DNA from: Entrophospora sp. SA101
Taxonomy: Eukaryota > Glomeromycota > Glomeromycetes > Entrophosporales > Entrophosporaceae
DNA: 64,000 nt
NCBI GenBank assembly: GCA_958430865.1
Contig: CAUDNR010000335.1
Coordinates: 1 to 64,000 of the forward strand
Direction: 5' to 3'
This document shows, one piece after another, positions 23,680 to 33,748 of this stretch. The position numbers and the translations under genes are program-made. Every line of letters begins with the position of its first letter. The stretch's first letter is position 1. The notes beneath the pieces were generated by a model. The model ran no database searches. It worked only from the letters and a program-made list of their open reading frames with translations, and was not told the origin of the DNA.

Positions 23680-25806
23680 AAGAATCGATTACAAATACAA
23701 TAGAATGCAATACAGTATGTAGAGGAAAAAAAAGTAGTTTATTATATTATTATTATTCATTAAATCATTAATTCTATCTTGTAATATTTTACATTCCCTT
23801 CTCCAACATATTATTATTATCATCATCACCATCATTATATTTATAATTATAATAATAAATTTCTTTTTCATGCTATATTGTTGCACCATTGTTATTAATG
23901 TTCTATTCTAGCAGTTTAATTATTTAGAATCACTATGGAGTTGATGGTGTTGGATTTTTGATCAAAATAATTTTAATTACCATTCACACTTGATTCTCAT
24001 CACCACATGGATTTCCACTTCCACTTCTTCCACTTGTTCTTGTATGTTTTCTTTATATCCTTGACTTCTTGATCTCGTAATCCTGTTCCTCATCCTCCTT
24101 CCTCATAATCCAAATTCTAATACTCTTGCTATTTTACCTCTATCCACAAACTTGCCTTGGTTGTATAATATAATGAAACTAATCCTGGTAAAATATTACA
24201 ATTTACATTAATTTAAAGGTTCTTCGCTTTGCTCTTAGTTCATATTTTAAATCTGTAAGGTGTCAACCAACACATTAAATGAATCCTGCACATCATATCG
24301 AAAACAAATTCAGAATCAATTAAATCAAACAACAATTTACCCTAACAATCCGTTAATTATTACAAATATATATATTGATTATTATTGATAGGAATCGATG
24401 ATGATAAGGAATATTTTTTCACTCAAAAAATCGTTACACGAGATAAACCTAATTTATAAATTAGGCTCTTATATTACCCACTAAATATAAATATGAATAT
24501 ATAGTAATTAAAAGCTTTTGACCAAGTTTTTTTCCTCGCTTCAAAATAGCATACATATCTGAAATTTTGACACGTTGAATTTTTTGCACTTTTAATCACC
24601 ACACGCAGACAATTTCCGAAAGGCTGTAGCTTTATCACTAGAATAAAAGGGATAAAGGTCTGACCTACTCTCCGCATTTAATAAAAATCCTTTGGAAAAC
24701 TTTAATCTTTGAAATGGCAGCTTTAATATGTTGATATGCAAAATTTAAATCCTTTTGCCACTTTTATTAAAATTTTTTGGCAAAAACCCTAAGCTACAAA
24801 ATGATGTTTTCGAAAAAAGTGCGTCTATATACTTTCTTCCGGGCAGTGCGTGTGTCAAAATATACAATTTGAAGATTTTTAGAAATAAAGTAAATCAATC
24901 TATCCTGAAAAATTTTGATCTTATATTTTTACAATTTGAATTTTTTTTAGCGAAATACGGAACCCTCGATATTTACTGTTTTGGCATATTTCATATATTT
25001 AAAATAAATGCACTTTCTACATTTCAAAGTTCATTTCCTTATATTTCAAAGACCAATATACAAAGATCACATCCTGTTGCTGTGGTTGATAGTGTAACTT
25101 TAATGTAGTTATTATGTGATGCAGTGATTTGTTGTAGAGCGGAGAGTTTCTGTTCAAAAGCAATAATTTTACATAAGACAAAAATTAAAATATCACGTCA
25201 CATTGGCAATTGGAGATGGCGCATAACAGGAAAAGAAAGTCTACAGCAGCAAGGCCAAGTGATCATAACATAGCGCATGGTAGATGCTATTTTACACAAG
25301 CATCGTTGGATTCTCGTGCACATCACTTTACTATTACAAATCATGGACTTTGTCATTTTACAATATATGCATTTTTTTCATCATTTCCTGTTAAAGATGG
25401 TGGGAGAAACTAGTTTCGGTTGCCTAAACTTGTTTCGCCCAACATCTTATTGCCTGTGTTGGTTATTGAAAAAGATTTACATTATGGGATTTCCCCAGTT
25501 GTATACAATTGGTCAACAACGTAATGGTGATTTCAACCTTTTTTTCTTGGATGCATGTGTCCATTTACCAATTCATTCGTAATAGTGTTGACACCATTCG
25601 TTTTACATGAATATTTCATGTCATATTAATATGAAATATTTCGTCACAATTATACGAATCAGGTTTAACCGTGGCAATCGAAACAGCATATTTAGATATC
25701 CAGCACCTTATGAGGTTAAAAAGAGTTTTTCAAAAGGTTAGTCACTGTGTGCCAAATTTGGTTGAAAAAGATAAAGAATGATTGATCAGTAGAAATGAAT
25801 ATATGG
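23680..25806. other. Intergenic, no supported gene
   Basis: Frames at 24474-24677 (minus), 24755-25108 (plus) and 25210-25582 (two overlapping plus frames) lack motifs and read like translated repeat DNA. CTCTCCGC near 24670 and GCGGAGAG near 25140 are complementary and may be ends of an old element, unproven. Confidence 0.3.
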
Positions 25807-25933
25807 GCATGTTTGCTGAGAATTTCAGGGATCAAAATTTAGTAATGTGATTATTAAAATCCCCCATTTGTTATATTTAATATTAAGTGATAATATAGAA
25901 TTACCTCTATATAAAAATATAAGTTAAAAAATT
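25807..25933 (+). repeat. Degenerate terminal repeat of the UGA-code element family (copy 0)
   Basis: GAATTTCAGGGATCAAAATT and the following 100 bases (ATTATTAAAATC, CCATTTGTTAT, ATATAGAA, CTATATAAAAATA) match the inner part of the terminal repeats at 28132, 42892 and 47454. The outer 35-40 bp are mostly deleted, leaving GGGCAT...GCTG. It marks an older, eroded insertion of the same family. Confidence 0.6.
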
Positions 25934-25987
25934 GTCAGACTTGCATGGGAGGAAAATACTTGGACCAAAAGTCATTGTGAGTATTAC

Positions 25988-26464
25988 CTATTCTTTGAGC
26001 ACTCTGACAAAAATCCAACTTTCACTATTACTACTACTATTATTATTATCAATAATATCATTGTTAATATTCATATCTTTGTTGTTTTCATTATCTTTTT
26101 CATCTTCACTCTCTACCTCTTTCATCTTTTCTTTCTCAACCCACTGTTGAATTGCTTCTATCATTTTGCTTCTAGGGTTTGTTTTTCGTTGATAGAAATT
26201 TTTAACAATAGAAGCAGCAACTTTTTTCTCACCAAATAATTCACAAATTTCCATGGCCATCTCACCAAATGAAAAACTTGGGATTCAACCCAGTTGTTTT
26301 GTCAAATAATTGCTTGGAATCCTTTCATAGATTTCTATTTCTTGTGAATATTGTTTATCACTAGTAAGTTTGTCCGATTTATTTTTGAATTGGCTTTTTC
26401 TTGGTAATATAAAATTGATTTTTGCAAGTTTTATAGTGAAATAAGAAATCAAGGAAAACTCCAA
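25988..26464 (-). pseudogene. Unknown gene with one in-frame UGA, next to the degenerate terminus
   Basis: A 158-codon frame runs from after TAA (26465-26467) to TAA 25988-25990 with a single UGA at 26285-26287. Reading it as Trp gives a continuous YLTKQLG-W-IPSFSFGEMAMEI then CELFGEKKVAASIVKNFYQR. The downstream part alone starts at an ATG (25988-26260, 90 aa). A basic region (QRKTNPRSK) is followed by an acidic Glu/Asp run and an Asn/Ser-rich tail. Not recognised. The tail looks fungal, the UGA fits the mobile-element genes to the right; it could be old cargo or a fungal gene with one nonsense mutation. Confidence 0.4.
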
Positions 26465-26776
26465 TTAACAACTTGCAAAAAAATTCACCATTGAATGTAA
26501 GCATTTTTTTAAAAAATGTTATTATGGATGAAAACATTTATTATTTATTTTTTTTAAACAAAAATAAAATTGTCAATGGTGATTATTAGAAGGATTTGTT
26601 ATTTACCTGAAAATTAAGTGAATTGGTAATGTTTTCATAATGTTCCAATACGAGATGGGATTATTTACCTTGCTTCAACTTCAATGAGAGAAAAACAAAG
26701 ATTTATAAACATATCCTCAAATGTAAAATTTGTTCAAACAAAAACATTTTTTATTGATAAACAATGCAATTTATGA

Positions 26777-27043
26777 TTATTTTCCTTCTAAGGATTTCTG
26801 CTTTTTATTAGGTAATAATGCATCATCATGATGCTTTCTTTTTCTAACATTTATTATTTTTCTTTCTTCTTGATAAACTTCATAGGTAATCCTTTCTTTG
26901 TGTAAATATGTTTGCAAAGATTTGGTATCTGCTAATTTAAAAATGTAAGGAGCAATTTTTTCGCCTTGTTCTTTCTTCAGAATGCTTCTAATGATGCTAT
27001 AATTCTTGGGTCCCATAGTAGATCTGATGTAAATTAACTTCAT
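26777..27043 (-). CDS. Small basic protein of the element terminal module (copy 0, full length)
   Basis: An 88-residue frame beginning MKLIYIRSTMGPKNYSIIRS and ending with a basic, bipartite-NLS-like tail (RKRKHHDDALLPNKKQK). The same protein is encoded next to three terminal repeats (28296 plus strand, 42728 and 47308 minus strand), always reading inward from the terminus. This copy is the longest intact version, although the terminal repeat that should precede it is lost after AAAATAGTTAAT. It contains no Trp, so the code cannot be tested. Function unknown; conservation at the element ends suggests a role in transposition or DNA binding (inference). Confidence 0.6.
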   Translation of the reverse strand: MKLIYIRSTMGPKNYSIIRSILKKEQGEKIAPYIFKLADTKSLQTYLHKERITYEVYQEERKIINVRKRKHHDDALLPNKKQKSLEGK

Positions 27044-27392
27044 ATTAACTATTTTTCTATTAGTAGTTAAATTTAAATAAAAATATAATTTTCTTTTTAT
27101 TGTTTAATCATTGTCCATAAAAATAAATTCCAAGTCATGTGCCCATTAATTTATCATTGGTCGAATTATGAATTAATTGCATCTTTATCACTTTGTTGGC
27201 AGTGTTGGCAATGACGGTTATTTAACTTTTGAACTGTCAGTTAAATAACCAGTTCAAAAAATCATTTGAACTTGTGAACTTTGGTTCAATGACATAAATT
27301 GATTGATTTATGTGCACAGAGCACATTGTCTAACCAATTTTGGAAATTATCTGCAAATAATTAACAAATTGGGTTAGATAATATGCACTAAG
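27044..27392. other. Intergenic
   Basis: AT-rich sequence with short local repeats of GTTCAAAA/TTTGAAC around 27220-27290. No gene seen. Confidence 0.35.
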
Positions 27393-27628
27393 GATGTTAG
27401 CTGAAATTGTTTTTGAAAAAATCAATTTCAGCAAGCAATTTCAGATTCACAATATTTTTCATATTAAAGACCATAAAAAGACAACCTAGCATTTTGGCTA
27501 TTATGTTAATGAATCCAAATAATTTTGGATATAATTTTGGCAACTAATAAAGTTAATTTCAGAAACTATTTTGGCATTTCGGATTTGGCAATGATCATTT
27601 ATTAAGAGAGGCAATTTCGGCTAACATC
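27393..27628. mobile_element. MITE-like element
   Basis: Left end GATGTTAGCTGAAATTG (27393-27409) and right end CAATTTCGGCTAACATC (27612-27628) are inverted repeats with one mismatch in 17. The 236-bp interior is noncoding and holds further copies of CAATTTCAG in both orientations. Confidence 0.6.
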
Positions 27629-28131
27629 TATAATCATGATATCATCATTATTACAACTGTGTCCTACTATTTTGAATGAAATAATGGTCTAGGCCCCCTG
27701 ACCCATGGCTCAATTTCATATTTTTTATTGGTTTTTCTATACATAATAATATTTTAGAGATTGGAATCAACTATTTGACTATTTTAGTCAACTAATAAAT
27801 TTTTTTTTTTTTGATCAACCCAAATAGCTAAATAGTGATTAAAAATAGTCAATTAAATCATGTGGCGGAAATTGGTCATTCTTGTGATATAATAGAGTGG
27901 TGATCTGCAACATATAGTAAATTTTCAAGTCACTTGATATTATATAATAATATGTAAACTCGATAAGTTGGTCATATGGGGGTGAGCTCATATGACTGAC
28001 TTATCAAAGTAAACTGACTTAGAGAGTTTATATATGCAATTTAAAAATGAATTTGAAACCACCAAACTTATTGAATCAATTTTAATGCCAATTTAAAAGT
28101 GTTATAAAATCAATACTGTTTTTTTTAAATG
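27629..28131. other. Intergenic, left flank of element copy 1
   Basis: AT-rich. ACTATTTGACTATTTTAGTC and its near-complements between 27765 and 27870 form a weak palindrome. No gene seen. Confidence 0.35.
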
Positions 28132-28295
28132 GGGCATACTGCAACAAAACCAGACAAAGTGAACATTGGTATTACCAAGAATTTCAGGGTTCAAAATTTA
28201 GTCATTTCATAATGTGATTATAATTAACAGTTTATAATATCCCATTTGTTATCTTAAGTGATATATAGAACTATTCCTGTATAAAAATAGTTAAG
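28132..28295 (+). repeat. Terminal repeat of element copy 1 (left end)
   Basis: A 164-bp terminus starting GGGGCATACTGCAACAAAAC and ending just before an inward ATG. The same sequence in reverse orientation forms 42729-42892 and 47309-47454, with roughly 80-90% identity by eye. Internal landmarks CAGACAAAGTGAACATTGG, AGAATTTCAGGG and GTATAAAAATAGTTAA are shared by all. No unambiguous target-site duplication could be assigned. Confidence 0.85.
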
Positions 28296-28463
28296 ATGAA
28301 ACTCATTTACATTAGGTCTACTATGGAACCCAGGAATTATAGCACCATTAGAAGTATTTTGAAGAAAGAACAAGGTGAGAAAATTGCTCCTTATGTTTTC
28401 AAATTAAGTGATACTCAAGCACTTGAAACTTATTTAGGGAAAGAAAAGAGATGGAAATTTAAA
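28296..28463 (+). pseudogene. Small terminal-module protein, truncated (copy 1)
   Basis: Begins MKLIYIRSTMEPRNYSTIRS and matches the 88-aa version at 27043 for about 45 residues, then goes out of frame (YLGKRKEMEI, stop). The basic tail is lost. It reads inward directly from the terminal repeat. Confidence 0.6.
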
Positions 28464-28561
28464 TAGAAAGGAAAATAATAAGCAATAAATGAACCTTAAC
28501 ATCAACTCATGATAAACCAAGAAAGAAAAGAAGACTGGCAGAATAAACAATCAAATCATTA

Positions 28562-31500
28562 TTAATCATCATCTTCATCATCCTCTTCTTCTAGTTCAGA
28601 GGGAGCATTTCATCATTGGAAAAGGGTTTTTCTTTTGAGAATAGCTCAAATAGTTCCTGCGAATAACAAGAGTAAACCAAGAAAGGATAACCAAGCAGCT
28701 GGGTTATTAGTTCTTCAGAATCCTTCTTCTTTGGAAGTAGGTTTGCTTTCAGTAGCTTTTTGTTTAGCATAACTATGGTTAATTCCTGCGAGTTTTTCGA
28801 AATAGTATTTTTTAATTCCTGCTTCAGTTGGACTAGCTACATCCCCATAGAGGTTCCAATCTAAGTTTTTAGTTTGGTCTGCTGGATTCCGATCAGCTTT
28901 CATTTCAGTTTCAATTTCTCCTTTCTTAGCACTGTTAGTTTTGAGATGGAAATCAGCGATTGCTCCAATTACATGTTGAGGAGGTAAAGTAAAGAAATCA
29001 GTTTAGTTTATCTTGTTCAGCAGTAGCATCATCAGGAAAAGAAGGGAGTCCTTTTTTATCTTTTAAGTAAGTTTTGAGGTGAATAAAGAAAGGCCCAACA
29101 TCATCCAAATCATTCATGATATTTCCAATCTTTTCTAATTGACCTTCATCTTTTTTAAAGAGCTTTTTATCACCATAATTTTTTCATTCTTGAACTAAAG
29201 AAGTAGTAATATCAGCATCAATCTTGAAAACTGACTGAAGATTTTCACTTCTTAATTCTGGTTCAGTTAAGTAATTGTTAATCACTAATAATTCTGTTTC
29301 TTCTTCTGGACTAAGACCAATGGTTTGCTGAGCATTATTTAACTCACTTTTTAGTAAATCAAAATAAGTTATAATGCTTTTTGAGGTTAGGTTTCTTCCT
29401 TCTTTTTTTTCTCAATTATTTAGTCTTTCTTGAAAACTAGTACCTAAACCTTGTCAAGTGCTATAAGTAGGAAGTTGAGCATTTTGAATAGTTTCTAATT
29501 GTTCTGCTTTAGTGAGATATCCTTTTTCAGTAGCCATAAGGGGAGTTTCTAATTTGCCCTCATTTTCTAAATCAGTTAAGAAGTAAATCAAAGTTCTAAT
29601 GGCAATTGTTTCTTGATAAGTGATAATAACATTTACATCACTTGGATTAGTTAGTTTATCTCCTAAATGTTTAAGTTGAGTTCGTAAATGATCAATCCTT
29701 CCAGTTTCGAGGGCTTTGATTTGATTTTGGATTTGGATTAGTTTTTGTTCTTTGTCAGCTTTTTGAAGACTAATTTTAGTTAACTCACTTCTTTTTTTTC
29801 CTAATTCCGCATGAATGCTTTCTAAACCTACTCGTTTATCAGCAGTTATCATGTTTCATTTGTCTCACAAATTGATTGTTTCACCAGAAACTAAGTCTTC
29901 TAATTTACCTTTATCAGGAAGTAATCACTTCGAAACTTCTTGGTGGTGAACATACTCAAGTTTTCTAGTTTCTAACTCTTTAAGAGTTAAGCCTTTTGCA
30001 TCAGTTCTAAACTTTGCATAGCCTCTTTTCATGGTTTGAAGTGCTACTTCTACAGCAATTTTCCCTCACTCTTTTTGAAATTTATCAATTTCCTTCTTGT
30101 CAAATATAGGATTTCCGTGGGCATCTCTTGAATTTTTGATTAAATCGCGAACATGTTTTTGATAATTATTCAAATGCAACATGATAGCCACATGTTTCGA
30201 ACCTGCTGATTTCACAAGTTTATCCTCGTAAACACTAATTTTACAAATTTTTTCTAAATCGACTCCCTTTTCATCTAGCACTTCACAATATGCACTAAAA
30301 TTAATAGCATCATCTTTGTTGTAAACTTGTCAAAAGAATTCAGGGATTTGGCCATTAGCCCAAGTTAAGAGTTTTTCTTCAGCAAGAAAGGGAGCTTCAA
30401 GAATACTTAACTTTCCCCCATCCGTAACATAACTCTTTGTAATAATACTGGCATCTGCTCCTCGCCAATACACTTTAAAAGGAGTATCAATACTCTTATC
30501 CGTATCATTAAACTGCAAACAACTCTTTTCACCTTTTTTTAAGAAAGGACTATTTTTTCATTCACTAGGTTTATTTTTAGGAAAGAGAGCATGCATGATA
30601 CAAAAGACATCACTTATACGAAATATTTCTTTTTTTACTTCTTCTACTTTTTCACTTTTAATTAAATTCATCACATGTGAAAAACCTCAACTAACCGCAT
30701 CATCAGACACAAAGTGACCCATTCTATTCTGCAATCCACCATTTGAAAAAGTAATATCTTTTCGTTCTACAAACCGATTAAAAGCATCTTTAAACTCTTT
30801 CTTTTGGTTGGCAGTTAAGTGAGTGCAAGTAGAAGAACCAATATAAGCAAAAAGTTTATCTTTATCTATATTCTTAAGAATTGTTCAAATTTGACCTGGT
30901 AAATCACTTTCTAAATAAAGCGGATGAGTAAAAGGTTTAGAATTTCCATTATATCCCATTTGAATAACTGATGCATAACGGTCAACTGTTTCTGGTATAT
31001 CAGCTCTATATTGCAAGTCACTATTTATTTTACCAATTTCAAGCATACAATCAAGAAACTTACGACCAGTTCCACCAGGTGCTAAATCATCTTTTAACTT
31101 TTGAACAATAGTAGAAATCTTTTTCTCTAACTCAGTTTGTTCTTGAAGTATTTGTTCGTTATATTTTTTCTCTAACTCTTCAACTTCCTTTTCTGTTTTT
31201 TCTTCTTCTTCTGATACTTTTGCAAAAGTGATTAATGCTTCCTTTAATTTTAAATCCAAAGTTTTATTGTTTTTTCTAAATAAAACTCTTTGGTATTCCT
31301 GCACCATTTTATCAACTCTTCCTTCCTCATTTTCATCTTTTTCATTAACTAATTGGTAAGCAATGGAGTTATTTCTCCTTTCTGCCATTAAGGAAATTAA
31401 TAACTTATTACCATCATTACTAAGAACATCCACACTTTGTTCAATTTTTAAATTAGTTTCCGCTTTTTTACAATCATTTAATAATTCAGCCGTATCCTGG

Positions 31501-31646
31501 AGAAGAGAAACATCCAAAGTACCATTAGGAGTTAAAAGAGAACTATCAAAGATTTCTTTTTCTTGATCAGTAAGTTTACCGCCATGATAGTTAAGGTATT
31601 CCCTTGCTTTTTCGATTGTATCGATATCATTTTTATTGAATGTCAT
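28562..31646 (-). CDS. Large UGA=Trp-coded protein with C-terminal membrane helix (one frameshift)
   Basis: From ATG 31646 the frame is interrupted only by UGA, never UAA or UAG, down to about 29000. After one frameshift near 28998 it continues to TAA TAA at 28564. With UGA as Trp the product is about 1,030 residues with 15 UGA and at least four UGG codons; no introns. Examples of Trp contexts are PEFF-W-QVYNK, NL-W-DK-W-NMI and LFQ-WW-NAPSE. Residues about 125-190 form a Glu/Lys coiled coil; a second coiled coil follows about 620-690. Near the C-terminus AAWLSFLGLLLLFAGTI is a membrane helix followed by a basic stop-transfer (LKRK) and an acidic tail (LEEEDDEDDD). A Shine-Dalgarno-like AGGAAG and TATAAT boxes precede the ATG. 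This is mollicute-style coding. Function not recognised. It occupies the position that coiled-coil and zinc-finger genes hold in copies 2 and 3. Confidence 0.8.
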
Positions 31647-31653
31647 GATTTTA

Positions 31654-31683
31654 CTTCCTATATTATATTTTACCTATATTATA
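31654..31683 (-). promoter_or_regulatory. Bacterial-type promoter and ribosome binding site
   Basis: Upstream of ATG 31646 on the minus strand are two direct repeats of AAAATATAATATAGG, each containing a perfect -10 hexamer TATAAT (31678-31683 and 31662-31667), and AGGAAG (31654-31659), a Shine-Dalgarno-like site ending about 7 nt before the ATG. AT richness makes TATAAT common by chance, so the combination matters more than either part. Confidence 0.5.
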
Positions 31684-31772
31684 TTTTAATATTAATATCA
31701 TTAAAAGATTAAATATAAAGAATTTAATAAAAACTAATAAAGTAATAAAATTTGCAGTTGACTGAAATATTT

Positions 31773-32462
31773 TTATTCAATATCAGTATAGATTGGTTTG
31801 GGACAAGTGATATCTTTGTATTCATCTTTCACAAATGGACGAATATTCTGGTAAAGATATTCTTGCCTTTTGTAATCCAAAGGAGGTGGTGTCAATACTA
31901 AAATAGATAAAGCTTTAATTTCTTCAAAAATATCTGTTTTTTTGGTTTTCAATAAATTGAATTCAGTAAAAGGTCCATTAGCAACTTCTTGAACTTTCAC
32001 TGTACCAAGATTAGTTGCTTCAAAAAGAAAATGTTGATACTTTTGTAAACCATTTAGTTTCTTAAAATAAATTCTCAAAATAGCTTTAATATCTAAATAT
32101 TGAAAACCTCTTCCACCTTCATAACATTGAGCTTTATTCAATCTAGCTGGGCTAGACTTTTTTACCACCTCAACCACATGATCTAGACAATCTACTCTGG
32201 TTCTTCTATAGAGTTTTTTAATCATCCCAAAATTACCATCACATTTGAATTTGGTATGTCCAGGAATCATGAAATTCAATTCAATACTTTTATAATAACC
32301 ACTCCATATAAGAAGAAGCATATATTTATCATCTGAAACATCTATTATACATGACCTAGTTTTAAAATAGTTATCTTGGTTATCTCATTGAATTGTTCCT
32401 TGGTCAAGATTAACTGTGCATCCTGTAATAGATTCATCTTGTTTACTATGGGTTACTAAAAT
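31773..32462 (-). pseudogene. Transposase C-terminal fragment fused to an unrelated segment (copy 1)
   Basis: The distal 170 residues (IELNFMIPGHTKFKCDGNFG to CPKPIYTDIE) are clearly homologous to the C-terminal third of the transposase at 39086-40854, about 80% identical by eye. The upstream 60 residues (VTHSKQDESITGCTVNLDQG then TIQ-UGA-DNQDNYFKTRS) do not match that transposase. The junction lies near 32310. One UGA (32385-32387) is read through in frame. Upstream frames continue to about 32590 with small frame changes. A deletion joined two element genes, so no functional transposase remains here. Confidence 0.65.
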
Positions 32463-32599
32463 TTATGAATAGGACTATCCTTTATTTCATCAATGGGACA
32501 TCTATTGTGTGCATTAACTATAATTTGTTGTTCAATGGCATCAACAACATCTATATAATTTGTAGTTGGGTTTTTAATATTATTTTCTGATTAATCTGT

Positions 32600-33748
32600 C
32601 ACTACTTTATACAATCATCATTATCATTTCCTTCTTCCATTTTTATAAAAGAATTGATTGAAAGTTTTTTAATGAAAAATGTAAGGGTAAAAAAATAAAT
32701 TCGTGCATTAATTTAAAATTAAGTGTACGTTCCCAGAAGACTCCAGATTAGGTAAAAAAATAACTGATGATGATGATAATAATAATAATAATAATAAGAT
32801 TTCAATTTTGCTTAATATTAATATTTTCCTAATACTAATTATAATATTGCTGGAAAATTATAAAGTTGTTTGTTTACACAGAAGTAAAAATGGATGGATT
32901 TAACATGAATAATGCCATTATCTGGAGTTGTCATATGCAAAGAAACCCTTTTCAAAGTGTTGTGTGTGCGAGTTTTAATCATTCCTATTTATAACGTCAG
33001 ATGAAAACTTATCATAAAAAGCAATCGCCAACACCTCCAATTTTGGCAAGTTTCCTTTTGCTGCCAAATGAAATATTTTGGAATGTCTTTCCTCGCAATT
33101 GAAGAAACCTACTAATCTTTTAAGACATTTACATTCTTTGAAAATTCCTATCACTGTTGCTAGAGAAATATCAAATTTTGGGGCGTATCTGTATAGAAGG
33201 TGGTGATTTCGAAGAGTTTCATTTGGATTTTGGGGAATTTAAAGTTTCATAAATTGACAAAAAAAAACTTTGTTATTATCTTTTGTTAATGATTTGCAAT
33301 CTTCATTTAAAGTATTAGGATTCACAAGATCCTAATAATAATGCATTAGAGAAATTTAATCATTGATTGTCACTGAAAATATTATAAATAGAGCAAGTAG
33401 ATTTCGGTGATATTGAACCTTATGAAATGGAATTTACTGCTTTGTTAGAATAATATAGAATAATAAATAACATTGGATATGAAGACTAGAATGATTTTAT
33501 AATTAAAAATGATTTATTATTTATGATTTATTTAGATTAAATCTCACAAATGTTTTGTTGTCACCACCACCAAAGCAAGAAAAGAGGCAATACTTTCAAT
33601 TGCATATAATATTTAATTAAAAAATGTGTTTACATCAATCACTTAAATTATTATATTAAAATTAGCAATAATAAATTTTATTTCAAATTAAAAAATTAAA
33701 TTCATAAAGTAAAAAACATCCATCAACAACATACATATAAAAAGAAAA
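32600..33748. other. Intergenic, transition from element DNA to fungal DNA
   Basis: No gene recognised. There is no copy of the GGGGCAT terminus on this side of element copy 1, so its inner boundary is undefined. ATA/ATG triplet repeat at 32767-32797. Confidence 0.4.

Noticed and set aside
24755..25582. Three overlapping plus-strand frames of 67-117 codons
   Set aside because: They overlap in different frames, have no recognisable domain and lie in repeat-like DNA; kept only as intergenic.
25988..26260. Calling the 90-aa frame a complete gene
   Set aside because: Protein-like sequence continues upstream across the UGA at 26285 in the same frame, so the ATG at 26260 is probably internal.
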